64,000 nucleotides of DNA from Sphingobium yanoikuyae (GTDB lineage Bacteria; Pseudomonadota; Alphaproteobacteria; Sphingomonadales; Sphingomonadaceae). This document shows, one piece after another, positions 17,340-26,267 of the stretch (positions within the stretch are counted from its first letter, which is position 1; each line of letters starts with the position of its first letter). The DNA is taken from positions 1,879,501-1,943,500 of the forward strand of contig NZ_CP139979.1 in NCBI RefSeq assembly GCF_034424525.1, in the 5' to 3' direction. The translations under genes and the position numbers were made by a program. A model generated the notes under the pieces. That model was not told the origin of the DNA. It ran no database searches and saw only the letters and a list, made by a program, of their open reading frames with translations.

Positions 17340-19601
17340 ATGGCCAGCCATGCCATGCCTGCCGTCCAGGCGCCGACATCATTGACCGGGCAATCGGTCG
17401 ATGAACTCATCTTCGCCAGCCAATCGCTGGATGACGGAACGATGAGGACGCAACTGTCGGTCCCGACCGCGCATTGCGGCGGATGCATGGCGAAGATCGA
17501 GCGCATCCTTGGTAACCTCGAGGGCGTCGTAGCGGCTCGGGTCAATCTATCGACGCGGCGTGTGACCGTCACATGGCGGCAAGCGCAAACCGCGAGTGCA
17601 CCGCCTTTGCTGGCAACGCTGAACGAGGCGGGCTTCGAGGCAAATCTTCTCAGCCAACCGGACGAACGCGCCGATCCCGAAAAGCGCCGGCTGATCGTCG
17701 CGACAGCGGTCGCCGGCTTCGCGGCGATGAACATCATGCTGCTTTCGGTGTCGGTCTGGTCAGGCGCCGACCCCGCTACGCGGCAGCTGTTCCATCTCAT
17801 CTCGGCGCTGCTCGCGCTTCCCGCGGTATTCTTTTCGGGGCGCATCTTCTTCTTGTCGGCATGGTCGGCATTGCGCGCGGGACGCACCAATATGGATGTG
17901 CCCATCTCGATCGGCATCGTCCTGACACTGGGTCTCAGCATCTACGACACGCTGCATTTCGGACGCCATGCCTATTTCGACGCGGTCGTGACGCTGATCT
18001 TTTTCCTGCTTGTCGGACGAACGCTCGACCATGCCATGCGTGACAAGGCCCGTTCGGCCGTGCTCGGGCTGACGCGAATGACGCCTGCGGGCGCGAATGT
18101 AATCGGCACGGATGGATCGCGCGCTTTTAGACCGCTCGAGGATGTCTCGGTGGGTGATGTCATCCTCGTCGCGCCAGGCGAGCGTGTTCCGCTGGATGGT
18201 CTTGTCCTTGCGGGCGAGGGCGATCTCGACACTGCCGCGGTCACGGGCGAGGCGATGCCGGTGCCGGTACGACCGGGAAGCACGCTCGTTTCGGGCATGC
18301 TGAATCTCAATGGTTCGCTCAAGGTGCGTGTGACCAACAGCCACGCGCGGTCCTTTCTATCCGAAATGGTGCGAATGATGGAAGCGGCCGAGCAGGGCAG
18401 AGCACGCTATCGCCGTCTCGCCGACCGTGTTGCGGCCTATTACTCGCCGATCATCCATTCGCTGGCCTTGGCCGTGTTTGCCGGGTGGTTCCTTGACACA
18501 GGCGATTGGCATCGGGCGCTGACCATTGCCATTTCGGTGCTCATTGTGACCTGTCCCTGCGCGCTTGGTCTCGCCATACCCATGGTTCAGGTCGCCGCGG
18601 CGAAGCGCTTGTTCGAGCACGGCATCGCGCTCAAGGATGGAAGCGCGCTCGAGCGGCTTGCACAGGTCGATACCGTGATTTTTGACAAGACCGGCACGCT
18701 CACTCATGGCGATTTGCGAGTGAGCAAGATCGCCATCGATGAACCCTATCGCGCAATCGTGATGGCGCTGGCGTCGCGTTCCAACCATCCCGTCGCACGC
18801 GCGATTGCCGCCAACGGCGGCGCCTTGTCCGGCCTCGATCTGGACAGTTTTTCCGAGCTGCCGGGCCGGGGTTTGGAGGGCCAGCGGAACGGCCATCTGT
18901 TTCGCCTGGGGCGTGCCGATTGGGCTTTGAATCCAGGCACGGGCGAGAGTGGCGGTTTCCAGACCGTGTTCTCGGTCGATGGTGAGCTTGCCGGCCATTT
19001 TGCCTTCTTGGACGTTGAAAAGACGAGTGCGCGGGAAGCGGTGGCCAAGCTTGACGCGCTTGGGCTGCCTATCGAACTGCTTTCGGGCGATCACATTGCT
19101 TCTGTGTCGGGGTTCGCGAACGCGATCGGTATCGCCCACTGGCGTGCCGGATTGCTGCCGCAGCATAAGGTGGAGCGGCTTCAGGCGCTGGCGGACAGTC
19201 AGCGCCTGACCTTGATGGTGGGTGATGGGCTGAACGATGGACCGGCACTGGCGGCGGCGCACGTTTCGATGGCTCCTTCCAATGCCGCCGACATCGGTCG
19301 GGCGGCCGCGGATATTGTTTATCTCGGCCAGGATCTCGATGCGGTTCCGCGCGCTGTGCAGATCGCGCGCGCGGCCCGGCAACGTGTCCGCCAGAACCTG
19401 GCGCTTTCCGTCGGTTATAACCTTTTGGTGATTCCTGTGGCCATGGCGGGCTATGTCACCCCACTGCTTGCTGCCGTCGCCATGTCGCTTTCGTCGATTT
19501 CGGTCGTTGCGAACTCTCTGCGAATTCCCGCAGCACGCGGATCACGGCTTAGCAGGCGAGCGCCGGCACCGACCCTCGTTCCCCTGGCCGCTACCCGATG
19601 A
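17340..19601 (+). CDS. ccoI: Copper-exporting P1B ATPase for cbb3 assembly (CcoI/FixI)
   Basis: 753 residues. An N-terminal metal-binding domain (AHCGGCMAKIERIL, CGGC at 46-49) leads to membrane helices, the transport motif TCPCALGL near residue 404, the phosphorylation site DKTGTLT near 449 and the hinge GDGLNDGPALAAA near 627. CcoI-type pumps deliver copper across the inner membrane for CcoN. The start at 17340 follows the previous stop within three bases. Its end overlaps ccoS by four bases. Placement separates it from the resistance-type ATPase at 35.8 kb. Confidence 0.94.
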   Translation: MASHAMPAVQAPTSLTGQSVDELIFASQSLDDGTMRTQLSVPTAHCGGCMAKIERILGNLEGVVAARVNLSTRRVTVTWRQAQTASAPPLLATLNEAGFEANLLSQPDERADPEKRRLIVATAVAGFAAMNIMLLSVSVWSGADPATRQLFHLISALLALPAVFFSGRIFFLSAWSALRAGRTNMDVPISIGIVLTLGLSIYDTLHFGRHAYFDAVVTLIFFLLVGRTLDHAMRDKARSAVLGLTRMTPAGANVIGTDGSRAFRPLEDVSVGDVILVAPGERVPLDGLVLAGEGDLDTAAVTGEAMPVPVRPGSTLVSGMLNLNGSLKVRVTNSHARSFLSEMVRMMEAAEQGRARYRRLADRVAAYYSPIIHSLALAVFAGWFLDTGDWHRALTIAISVLIVTCPCALGLAIPMVQVAAAKRLFEHGIALKDGSALERLAQVDTVIFDKTGTLTHGDLRVSKIAIDEPYRAIVMALASRSNHPVARAIAANGGALSGLDLDSFSELPGRGLEGQRNGHLFRLGRADWALNPGTGESGGFQTVFSVDGELAGHFAFLDVEKTSAREAVAKLDALGLPIELLSGDHIASVSGFANAIGIAHWRAGLLPQHKVERLQALADSQRLTLMVGDGLNDGPALAAAHVSMAPSNAADIGRAAADIVYLGQDLDAVPRAVQIARAARQRVRQNLALSVGYNLLVIPVAMAGYVTPLLAAVAMSLSSISVVANSLRIPAARGSRLSRRAPAPTLVPLAATR

Positions 19602-19807
19602 GCGGGATCCTGTGGCTGGTGCCGGTCGCGCTGCTGATGGGCCTTGCTGGGCTGGGCGCCTTTCTTTGGTCGATGCGCACCGGGCAGTATGATGATCTGG
19701 ATGGAGCGGCCGAGCGAGTCGTGACCGACGCCAAGTCAGACCAGCCTCTTGTCGAACCTGATGATTGGCGACCCGAAACCGAGGGCGAGGCAAATCGTTT
19801 GCGATAA
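19598..19807 (+). CDS. ccoS: cbb3 oxidase maturation protein CcoS
   Basis: 69 residues: an N-terminal helix (ILWLVPVALLMGLAGLGAFLWSM) followed by the conserved RTGQYDDLDGAAERV segment that defines CcoS/FixS, needed for cofactor insertion into cbb3. It overlaps the end of ccoI (ATGA). Confidence 0.93.
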   Translation: MSGILWLVPVALLMGLAGLGAFLWSMRTGQYDDLDGAAERVVTDAKSDQPLVEPDDWRPETEGEANRLR

Positions 19808-19846
19808 GGATGGTGGTGTGGACACCATTGGGCAAAGGACGAAGTG

Positions 19847-19972
19847 ATGATGCAGGCACCGAGTTGGAATTGGGTGGGCGTCCTTGCCTTCATCTGCGGG
19901 GCGGCGGTCATCATTCCCAGCCTTGTCGCGCTTGCACTCAGTCTTGCCGCTGTTGCCCGAAACCTCCTGTGA
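19847..19972 (+). CDS. Candidate 41-residue membrane microprotein after ccoS
   Basis: MMQAPSWNWVGVLAFICGAA leads into a continuous hydrophobic helix (VIIPSLVALALSLAAVA) and ends ARNLL. AAAGGACGAAG precedes the ATG. It is 39 bases after ccoS, before the IS3 element. Small size makes chance possible, but the composition is that of a genuine single-pass protein and the position suggests it ends the cbb3 operon. No family is recognised. Confidence 0.45.
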   Translation: MMQAPSWNWVGVLAFICGAAVIIPSLVALALSLAAVARNLL

Positions 19973-20069
19973 GGCTGGCATCGGTCTGACGGAGGGATAG
20001 TGGTCTACCTTGGAAAAACTGGTCCAATTCTGAAGAGAGCCCATTTGGGCATGAGAATTGGAGAAATGT

Positions 20070-20348
20070 ATGGGACGTCAGAGGTTTACGCCGGAGCAGA
20101 TCATAGCGAAGCTGCGTGAAGTAGAGGTGATTGTGGGGCGAGGCGGCACAGCGGTGGAGGCTTGCCGCCAGATCGGGATCGCGGAGCAGACGCTATATCG
20201 GTGGCGCAAGGAATATGGCGGGCTGAAGGTCGACCAGGCGCGGCGAATGAAGGATCTGGAGCGCCAGAATGCGCGGCTGAAGAAGCTGGTGGCCGACCTC
20301 GCGCTCGACAAGGCGATCCTGCAAGAGGCGTCGAAGCTGACTTTTTGA
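20070..20348 (+). CDS. IS3-family OrfA (helix-turn-helix)
   Basis: 92 residues: RFTPEQIIAKLREVEVIVGRG and ACRQIGIAEQTLYRWRKEYGG form the helix-turn-helix that binds the IS ends, followed by the leucine-rich segment MKDLERQNARLKKLVADLALDK. ATG 20070 is used. It ends at a run of T (ACTTTTTGA), the expected site for a -1 frameshift into orfB. It resembles OrfA of the IS407/IS51 branch. Intact. Confidence 0.88.
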   Translation: MGRQRFTPEQIIAKLREVEVIVGRGGTAVEACRQIGIAEQTLYRWRKEYGGLKVDQARRMKDLERQNARLKKLVADLALDKAILQEASKLTF

Positions 20349-21240
20349 GTCCCTCCCGTCGCCGTGAGGCGATCGAGCAGATCCGTCGCGCGTTGCCGGT
20401 ATCGGAGCGACGGACCTGCCGTGTTCTGGGCCAGCATCGTTCGACACAGCGCCATCCACCGAAGGATGATGCCGACGAGCGGCGGCTAACAGCCGACATC
20501 ATCGCGCTGGCCAAGGACTATGGCCGGTATGGCTATCGCCGCATCCATGTCTTGCTGGGCCAGGCGGGCTGGCAGGTCAGCCTGTCAGTGGTTGAGCGTA
20601 TCTGGCGGCGGGAGGGTCTTAAAGTGCCGAAGCGGCAACCGAAACGGCGGCGGCTCTGGCTCGGCGACGGATCGTGCATCCGGCTGCGCCCGGAGCATCG
20701 CGGCATGTGTGGTCCTACGACTTCGTCGAGGATCAGACGCACAACGGTCGCAAGTTCCGAATGCTCGACATTATCGACGAGTTCAGCCGGGAATGCCTGG
20801 CGATGGTGCCGCTGCGGCGCTTCCGGTCGAACGACGTGATTGACGTGCTGACCGATCTGTTCATCGAGCATGGGCCGCCCGAGCATATCAGATCCGATAA
20901 CGGCCCCGAGTTCGTCGCTAATGCGGTGCGCGAGTGACTCGGCAGGCTTGGCGTCATTACCCTCTATATCGAGCCCGGCAGCCCATGGGAGAACGGCTAT
21001 ATCGAAAGCTTCAATGCCCGTCTGCGAGATGAACTGCTCAACGGCGAAATCTTCTACAGCCTTGAGGAGGTGCGGATCGTCACCGGCTGGTGGCGCGATC
21101 ATTACAACCGAGCACGGCCCCACAGCAGTCTCGGATATCGACCACCGGCCCCGGAGACGATCAAGATGCCAGCCTGGCCGCTCGGCTCCGCTACGCTCCG
21201 CCTCCCGCCCAGGCTGGTATCAGAGGCGCAGATCAACTAA
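20345..21240 (+). pseudogene. IS3-family OrfB transposase, frameshifted and with an internal stop
   Basis: The frame begins after the T-run with VEADFLSPSRRREAIEQIRRAL and runs through DYGRYGYRRIHVLLGQAGW and the HTH_21 region. A one-base change near 20700 shifts it. It continues in the next frame with HVWSYDFVEDQTHNGRKFR (first catalytic Asp) and HIRSDNGPEFVANAVRE (second Asp), then meets TGA at 20935-20937. The last block (GSPWENGYIESFNARLRDEL with the catalytic Glu, then HYNRARPHSSLGYRPP) follows to 21240. The rve domain is recognisable but cannot be made whole. Confidence 0.88.
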
Positions 21241-21274
21241 CTACACAACCGGACCAGTCATTGCGGGCAGTCCA

Positions 21275-21555
21275 TGTCCTGAGCTCGGCCCATCGCGATG
21301 TTGCGACATGGCTCTGCCGTTGCCTGGCGCCGAGGGAAAGCGCCCTCCGCCTGACTGATCCCCTAAGCCCGGACGGTTGCCGTGGGGCAACCCCCGCGGT
21401 GCCGGACCGGGTTGTCGCTCGCGCGCCTGCCCGCACCACTCCGGCCCTTGTGGGTCGGGTCGCCGCTTGCGCGTCGATGCCCTCGTCTCCCGCCGGTCTT
21501 GGCCGGGTCTCGTCGGAGGGACGGTCCCTCGGACGGAAGCAACGGAGATTTGATC
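21275..21555. other. Gene-free leader before ssb
   Basis: No gene is seen. It contains GC-rich inverted stretches, for example around TTGCCGTGGGGCAA at 21376-21389, and ends with CAACGGAGA as a ribosome-binding site for ssb. The ssb promoter should lie here. Confidence 0.35.
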
Positions 21556-21963
21556 ATGCAGAACATCGTCATTCTTGCCGGCAATATCGGCATGGATCCG
21601 GAGAGCCGCACCACCCAGGGCGGGACCCGCATCACCCACTTCACCCTGGCGACCTCGCGTCCCCGCTATTCGGAAGGCAAGGTCGTTCGCGATGAGAAAG
21701 GCTACCGCGTCCAGGACACCGAATGGCATCGGATCACCGCGTTCAATGGCCTCGGCAAGACCGTGCAGGAGCATTGCACCAAGGGCATGAAGCTGCTGGT
21801 GCGCGGCCGCATCCATTACAGCGAATGGACCGATGGCGACGGCGTCGAGCGCTACGGCACCGAGATCATCGCCGAGACGATCGACTTCCTCAGCCGGGCG
21901 AAATCGAAGTCCGACGAGGCCGGCGACCCTGATCCTGAGCTCGACGACGACGTGCCCTTCTGA
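21556..21963 (+). CDS. ssb: Single-stranded DNA-binding protein
   Basis: 135 residues. An OB-fold domain (MQNIVILAGNIGMDPESRTT; ITHFTLATSRPR; DTEWHRITAFNGLGKTVQEH; KGMKLLVRGRIHYSEWTD) is followed by a very short linker and the acidic tail DDDVPF that recruits repair and replication partners. The protein is shorter than chromosomal SSB, which usually has a long Gly/Gln-rich linker. Such compact SSBs are common on plasmids and integrative elements, so this may be a relic of one; that is inference. Confidence 0.92.
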   Translation: MQNIVILAGNIGMDPESRTTQGGTRITHFTLATSRPRYSEGKVVRDEKGYRVQDTEWHRITAFNGLGKTVQEHCTKGMKLLVRGRIHYSEWTDGDGVERYGTEIIAETIDFLSRAKSKSDEAGDPDPELDDDVPF

Positions 21964-22040
21964 CCCCCGGATCCCCGCGCGCTTGTGGCGCGCGGGGGCA
22001 TCCAGCGGCGAGCCGGATTTGCCATAGCTCGCGAGGGATT

Positions 22041-22625
22041 TTGCAGGCGGGGGCGTCTGCACTATCCGCTTTCCGTCGCATGGGATCGAAGATCGCATGC
22101 CACACCGACCTCAACGAGGCCACGCTCAAAAATACGCCGCGCGGTCCGATATGGGTCCTCAAGGCGCGGGGCGGAAGCGAAAGCTGGTGGAACGCCTACA
22201 CTGGCGAAAATGTCGATGAGATCAGTCTGGCAGACGCTCGGCGCTATGCTCTGATGTCCTACAAAGGATCCGGCAGGCTGCAGGCGGTCGACTATCAGGA
22301 AACGGCGCCCGAGGAAGCGCAGGTCGGCGGGCCGCTGTGGCGCGCCAGCTTCGCCGACAAGGAGCATAGTCGCCTCTATCTGGATCCGTTCACCGGAGAG
22401 GTGCTCAGTCGCCGTTCGGACCTGTGGGACTTCTATGATTTCTTTTACAAAATCCATATCATGAACCTTGGCGCCTCGCGCAGTTACAACCATCCACTGA
22501 TCGTTGTCGCTGCATCGGCGACGTTGCTCATCGTGGTCACCGGGATCGTCATTCTGTTTTATCGCCTTGCGAAGGATCTCAAACGACTGCTGACGAAACG
22601 TCGCGCATCAAGGCCTGCGACCTGA
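22041..22625 (+). CDS. PepSY-domain membrane protein, probably N-terminally truncated
   Basis: About 194 residues from a TTG at 22041, or about 181 from ATG 22080. It contains two PepSY-like beta segments (WWNAYTGENVDEISLADARR; HSRLYLDPFTGEVLSRRSDLWDFYDF) and a C-terminal helix (HPLIVVAASATLLIVVTGIVILFYRL). Full PepSY-associated membrane proteins have an additional N-terminal helix, which is not visible. The missing start, next to the mobile ssb region, suggests truncation at a recombination junction. These proteins are often linked to iron-uptake reductases. Confidence 0.65.
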   Translation: MQAGASALSAFRRMGSKIACHTDLNEATLKNTPRGPIWVLKARGGSESWWNAYTGENVDEISLADARRYALMSYKGSGRLQAVDYQETAPEEAQVGGPLWRASFADKEHSRLYLDPFTGEVLSRRSDLWDFYDFFYKIHIMNLGASRSYNHPLIVVAASATLLIVVTGIVILFYRLAKDLKRLLTKRRASRPAT

Positions 22626-22832
22626 GGTCATCGCGCTGCGACGGGCTCACTTGCCGATCCACTCCGGTTCGGCTGTGGCCGCGCAATTCTGATCGTCGCT
22701 CGGCCCGCCGTGTCCACGGGCAGCGCGAGCAGATGAGCCGCCGTATCTTCGCGGTCGGGTAATGTCGCGGGGTGCGATGGAGCTTGCTGTGTCCTGATCG
22801 GCGCGCGGGCGGGCAACGCGCGGCTCGCACGA

Positions 22833-23399
22833 TCACACGCGCAGCAGTCGCCCCACCGCCCGCATGATCGTCGCCCTGCGCGCCGCATGCTCGGTAGCGT
22901 CGCGTGCGGCTCCGGTCATGCACCAGAGCTGGGTGAGGGCGGCGACAAGCCGGACGACGTCCATGGGCGTGAAGTCGGCGACGATCCGCCCCTCGGCCTG
23001 CGCCGCTGCGATCCCGTCCAGCTTCTCCCCGAGAAGGACCTCGCCGGCCGGGAGCATCAGAACATCCTGGCCACGCTCCAAATGATGCCAGGTCAGCAGC
23101 CTCCACAAGCGCGGGCGCTCGACCAGCAAGTCATAGGTGCGCCCCGCATAACCCTCAAGATCATTGGGATCGAAGCGATCGGCCTGCGCCGCGTCCATCA
23201 CTTCCTGCGTCAGCGCGGCATCGAAGAGCGCCTCCTTGTCCCCGAAATAGGTGTAGAGCATCGGCTTGCTGATACCCGCCGCCTGCGCAATGCGATCGAT
23301 CCGCGCGCCCGCCAGCCCATGGGACGCGAACTCCTCGGTCGCTGCAGCCAGGAGCGTCTCGCGGCTCTGTGCGGCATTCCGCCTGGTTCGTTCCTTCAT
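22833..23399 (-). CDS. TetR-family repressor
   Basis: 188 residues. The N-terminal helix-turn-helix (RETLLAAATEEFASHGLAGARIDRIAQAAGISKPMLYTYFGDKEALF) is typical of TetR; the C-terminal half is a ligand-binding domain of unknown specificity. The start at 23399 has GGGAGG at good distance; an upstream start would extend into the operator side. It is divergent from the short-chain dehydrogenase gene and very likely represses it and itself through the palindrome at 23436-23453. The 207 bases between its end and the PepSY gene show nothing. Confidence 0.9.
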   Translation of the reverse strand: MKERTRRNAAQSRETLLAAATEEFASHGLAGARIDRIAQAAGISKPMLYTYFGDKEALFDAALTQEVMDAAQADRFDPNDLEGYAGRTYDLLVERPRLWRLLTWHHLERGQDVLMLPAGEVLLGEKLDGIAAAQAEGRIVADFTPMDVVRLVAALTQLWCMTGAARDATEHAARRATIMRAVGRLLRV

Positions 23400-23435
23400 C
23401 ACACCTCCCGGCATTGACGCATTCCACATATGAAG

Positions 23436-23453
23436 TTACCTACCAGTTGGTAA
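23436..23453. promoter_or_regulatory. Probable TetR operator
   Basis: TTACCTACCAGTTGGTAA has inverted halves TTACC and GGTAA around a near-symmetric centre. It lies midway between the divergent tetR and SDR starts, where a TetR-type repressor usually binds. Confidence 0.7.
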
Positions 23454-23468
23454 TATATGGAGCAGCAT

Positions 23469-24299
23469 ATGTCCAATCACTGGTTTCTCACGGGCGCGTC
23501 CAGCGGCATTGGCCGCCATCTGGCCGAACTGATCCTGGCCGCGGGCGACGACCTTACCGCGACGGCTCGCAGGCCCGAAAGCCTCGACGACCTTGCGGCG
23601 AAATATCCGAGCCAGCTGCGCGTCGAAGCGCTCGACGTCACGGTCAAGGACGATATTGCTGCGGTCGTGGCCCGGGCGCAGGCGCGTCGACCCGTCGATA
23701 TTCTGGTCAACAACGCCGGCGGCGGCGTGATCGGCGCCACCGAAGAGATGTCGGACGCCGAGGTCGAAGGCCAGATCGCGCTCAATCTCATGGCGCCCAT
23801 CCACATCACCCGCGCCTTTGTCCCCGCGATGCGCCTGCGCGGGAGCGGCCGGATCATCCAGATCTCCAGCGCCAGCGGTCAGGGCTCGCTTCCGACGAGC
23901 AGTCTCTATCATGCGGCCAAATGGGGCCTGGAGGGCTTCAGCGAATGCCTCCGCCAGGAGCTTGAACCCTTCAACCTGTTCGTGACGCTGATCGAGCCGG
24001 GTGGCGCGCGCACCAGCTTCAGCCACAACCTGCAATTCGCCAGCGAGATCGCCGCCTATCGCGATACGCCCGCCGGCGATATCCGCAAGATGTTCGAGAC
24101 CGCCGGAAACGAGCTCTACACGCTCGACCCGCAAAAGATCGCGCAAGCGATCGTCGATGTCGCAACCAGCGACCATCCGCCGCTGCGCGTGACTCTGGGG
24201 GGTGACGCTTTCGGCGTTGTCCAGGCGGCGCTGCAATCGCGGCTCGCCTTTCTGCAGTCCCAGGAAGCGCTCGCGCGCTCGGTCGCTTTCGACAGTTGA
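23469..24299 (+). CDS. Short-chain dehydrogenase/reductase
   Basis: 276 residues of the classical SDR family. The cofactor motif is TGASSGIGRHLA, the structural motif is NNAGGG, the catalytic Ser is in ISSASGQGS and the catalytic pair is YHAAK. The absence of an acidic residue after the second strand, with ARRPES there instead, favours NADP(H). The ATG at 23469 has GGAG 10 bases upstream. The substrate is unknown; it is presumably induced when the divergent TetR protein is released. Confidence 0.9.
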   Translation: MSNHWFLTGASSGIGRHLAELILAAGDDLTATARRPESLDDLAAKYPSQLRVEALDVTVKDDIAAVVARAQARRPVDILVNNAGGGVIGATEEMSDAEVEGQIALNLMAPIHITRAFVPAMRLRGSGRIIQISSASGQGSLPTSSLYHAAKWGLEGFSECLRQELEPFNLFVTLIEPGGARTSFSHNLQFASEIAAYRDTPAGDIRKMFETAGNELYTLDPQKIAQAIVDVATSDHPPLRVTLGGDAFGVVQAALQSRLAFLQSQEALARSVAFDS

Positions 24300-24748
24300 G
24301 CTTTCCCGTCTTCCAGCTTTCGTCTCCGCGCGGTGCGATGCGCCTCACCGGGGCCCGGCAACCCCTGTCGTCAGCGCCGCTATCCGATACTTAGGTATAG
24401 CCATCCGACACGATTGCCGAAGCGCCAAACGGGCAATCGCTTGGTACCATCGCAAGAGAGGAAAACCTTCGCGGTCGCCAATCAAGGGTGCGCGGACCTT
24501 CGCAGTCTGCGTGCCCTTGATGTGGCAGCGCGCCGCCCAGCCACGCGCGTCATGAACGGGAGCGGCCTTCTGCGAAACCCAACGCTCCGCCGCATCTTCT
24601 ATAAGCTCTCGCTCGAATTGCTGCGCGCCGCCTTCGTCTTCCTGCGACTGGGGTTAAAGGGCGAGGCGCGCCTGCTTGTGCACGCGTCTCAATGGGCGAG
24701 GCACACGGCTTCCGGTCGCCGCCGCAGGTGGCGGCACCGGAAAGTGCC
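24300..24748. other. Gene-free stretch upstream of corA
   Basis: Several frames are open here but none has a good start, codon pattern or recognisable family. I see no clear terminator or mobile-element end. A promoter for the CorA-type gene should lie in the right half. Confidence 0.35.
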
Positions 24749-25717
24749 ATGAGCGTCGTCGCCGCCTTTCTTTATCACGAGGGCAAACGGCTGCGGCCGG
24801 TGACCCTGATCGATCCGGCGTGCGAGCATATCGCCAAGGATGACTTTGTGTGGATCGGCCTCTCCCAGCCCAGCGAAACAGAACTTGCCGACATCGCCGG
24901 AAATTACGGCCTTCACCCGCTTGCCGTGGAAGATGCCGGCAACGGCCACCAGATTTCCAAGCTCGACGTCTACGGTGACCAGTTGTTCATCGTCGCCAGG
25001 ACGGCACATCTTGAAGGCGATCATATCGCCTACGGCTCCACCGCGATTTTCCTGGGCAAGAATTTCCTCATCACCGTTCGGCAGGGTTCGGCACGCTCGC
25101 ACAGCGAGCTTCGCGCGCATCTCGAAATCACGCCGGACCTGCTGCGCGAGGGCCCGGACTATGTGCTCCATGCCATTCTGGACTTCATCGTCGATGGCTA
25201 TTTCCCGATCGTCGAGGCGATCGAGGAGGACGTCCTCAAGATGGAGCAGCGCATGCTTGCAGCCTTTCTCACCCGCGAGGAGGTGACCCGGATTTTCACG
25301 CTGCGGCGTGAGCTCGTCCGCTTCCAGCGCGTGCTCGGACCCATGCTCGAGGTCGGTCGCAAGCTGGTGAACCTGCAGCTTCCGCGGCTTGATGAGGCCT
25401 CCAAACCCTATTTCCGTGATCTGCTCGATCACATGCTCCGGGTTGAGAGCGCCATCACCGGCATCCGCGACATCCTGATCTCGGTGTTCGAGGCGAGTCA
25501 CCTGCTCGAACAGCAGCGCCAGGGTGCGATCACGCGTCAGCTCGCCGCCTGGGCCGCGATCCTCGCGGTGCCTACCGCGATTGCCGGGATCTACGGGATG
25601 AACTTCGAGAATATGCCCGAACTGAAGACGCAGTGGGGATATTTCGTCATCCTCGGCGTCATCGCTGCGGTCTGCATCGGACTCTACATCCGGTTCAAAC
25701 GCAACCACTGGCTTTGA
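24749..25717 (+). CDS. corA: CorA-family divalent metal transporter
   Basis: 322 residues. A long N-terminal cytoplasmic domain with helices (VEAIEEDVLKMEQRML; LRRELVRFQRVLGPM) leads to two C-terminal membrane helices, the first followed by the signature GMN (AGIYGMNFENMPE). It carries Mg2+, or Co2+ and Ni2+, as a pentamer in the inner membrane. ATG 24749 was chosen because the family starts near MSVVAAFLY; the extension to 24692 is unlike the family. Standalone gene. Confidence 0.93.
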   Translation: MSVVAAFLYHEGKRLRPVTLIDPACEHIAKDDFVWIGLSQPSETELADIAGNYGLHPLAVEDAGNGHQISKLDVYGDQLFIVARTAHLEGDHIAYGSTAIFLGKNFLITVRQGSARSHSELRAHLEITPDLLREGPDYVLHAILDFIVDGYFPIVEAIEEDVLKMEQRMLAAFLTREEVTRIFTLRRELVRFQRVLGPMLEVGRKLVNLQLPRLDEASKPYFRDLLDHMLRVESAITGIRDILISVFEASHLLEQQRQGAITRQLAAWAAILAVPTAIAGIYGMNFENMPELKTQWGYFVILGVIAAVCIGLYIRFKRNHWL

Positions 25718-25778
25718 CGTCGCTGACCGCTGTCCACATCGCGCAGGGCTGAGGCCGCCGGGGGCAGGTTGCCACAGT

Positions 25779-26186
25779 TCAATGCTTTCGAAGCGTCTCG
25801 GCGCGGTGCCGGTCCAACGCATCGAGCAAAGCCCTGCCGATCAACGGCTTTGCGAGAACGTGATCGAAGCCCGCCTCGGCGGCCCGCGAGGCCAGCAGCG
25901 TGTCGTGAAAGCCTGAGATCATGATGGCCCGTCCCGACCATCCGATCTCGCGAAGGTGACGCAGCATCGCGAATCCGTCGATGTCGGGCATGCGATAGTC
26001 GAGGATGACGCAGTCCGCCTCCTTCGCGCGGGGGTCGGCCAACAGCGCGCGGCCGGTCGTATATCCCCACACGGCATAGCCGCGCGATCTCAGCAGCAGC
26101 TGGAGGCCACGCCGCACGCCGGGATCGTCGTCGGAGACGAGGATGGTGTATCTGCCATCATGCTGAGTGGAACGGACCGATGGCAT
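25779..26186 (-). CDS. Orphan single-domain response regulator
   Basis: About 135 residues (150 if started at 26231). It is only a receiver domain: the acidic pair in VSDDDPG, the phosphorylated Asp in VILDYRMPDIDG, a Ser in MISGFHD and the Lys in LAKPL are all present. No output domain follows. It lies 81 bases beyond the end of fixJ and may share the FixL phosphorelay or compete for phosphate, like other CheY-like proteins beside FixLJ. Two starts are possible and neither has a clear ribosome-binding site. Confidence 0.85.
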   Translation of the reverse strand: MPSVRSTQHDGRYTILVSDDDPGVRRGLQLLLRSRGYAVWGYTTGRALLADPRAKEADCVILDYRMPDIDGFAMLRHLREIGWSGRAIMISGFHDTLLASRAAEAGFDHVLAKPLIGRALLDALDRHRAETLRKH

Positions 26187-26267
26187 TGCGAGAAGCGGAC
26201 ACCCGTGTGACGATTGCACCATCGATCGCATATCGCGCCTCGTCCCGTCGCTACGTAGAGGTCGCAG

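Larger units (their letters stand above)
20001..21274 (+). mobile_element. Decayed IS3-family insertion sequence (two overlapping frames)
   Basis: The left end TGGTCTACCTTGG at 20001 and the right end (complement TGGACTGCC, ending at 21274) form an imperfect inverted repeat. An inner ACTGGTCC (20018-20025) is matched by its complement GGACCAGT at 21251-21258. Between them lie orfA and a broken orfB with the IS3 -1 frameshift layout. No target duplication is evident. Damage to orfB means it is inactive unless helped in trans. Confidence 0.8.

Noticed and set aside
22626..23106. Frames antisense to or overlapping tetR
   Set aside because: The TetR frame has a textbook helix-turn-helix and ribosome-binding site; the others are shadows.
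24300..24748. A 139-codon frame overlapping the start of corA
   Set aside because: No ribosome-binding site, low-complexity basic end, and no family pattern.
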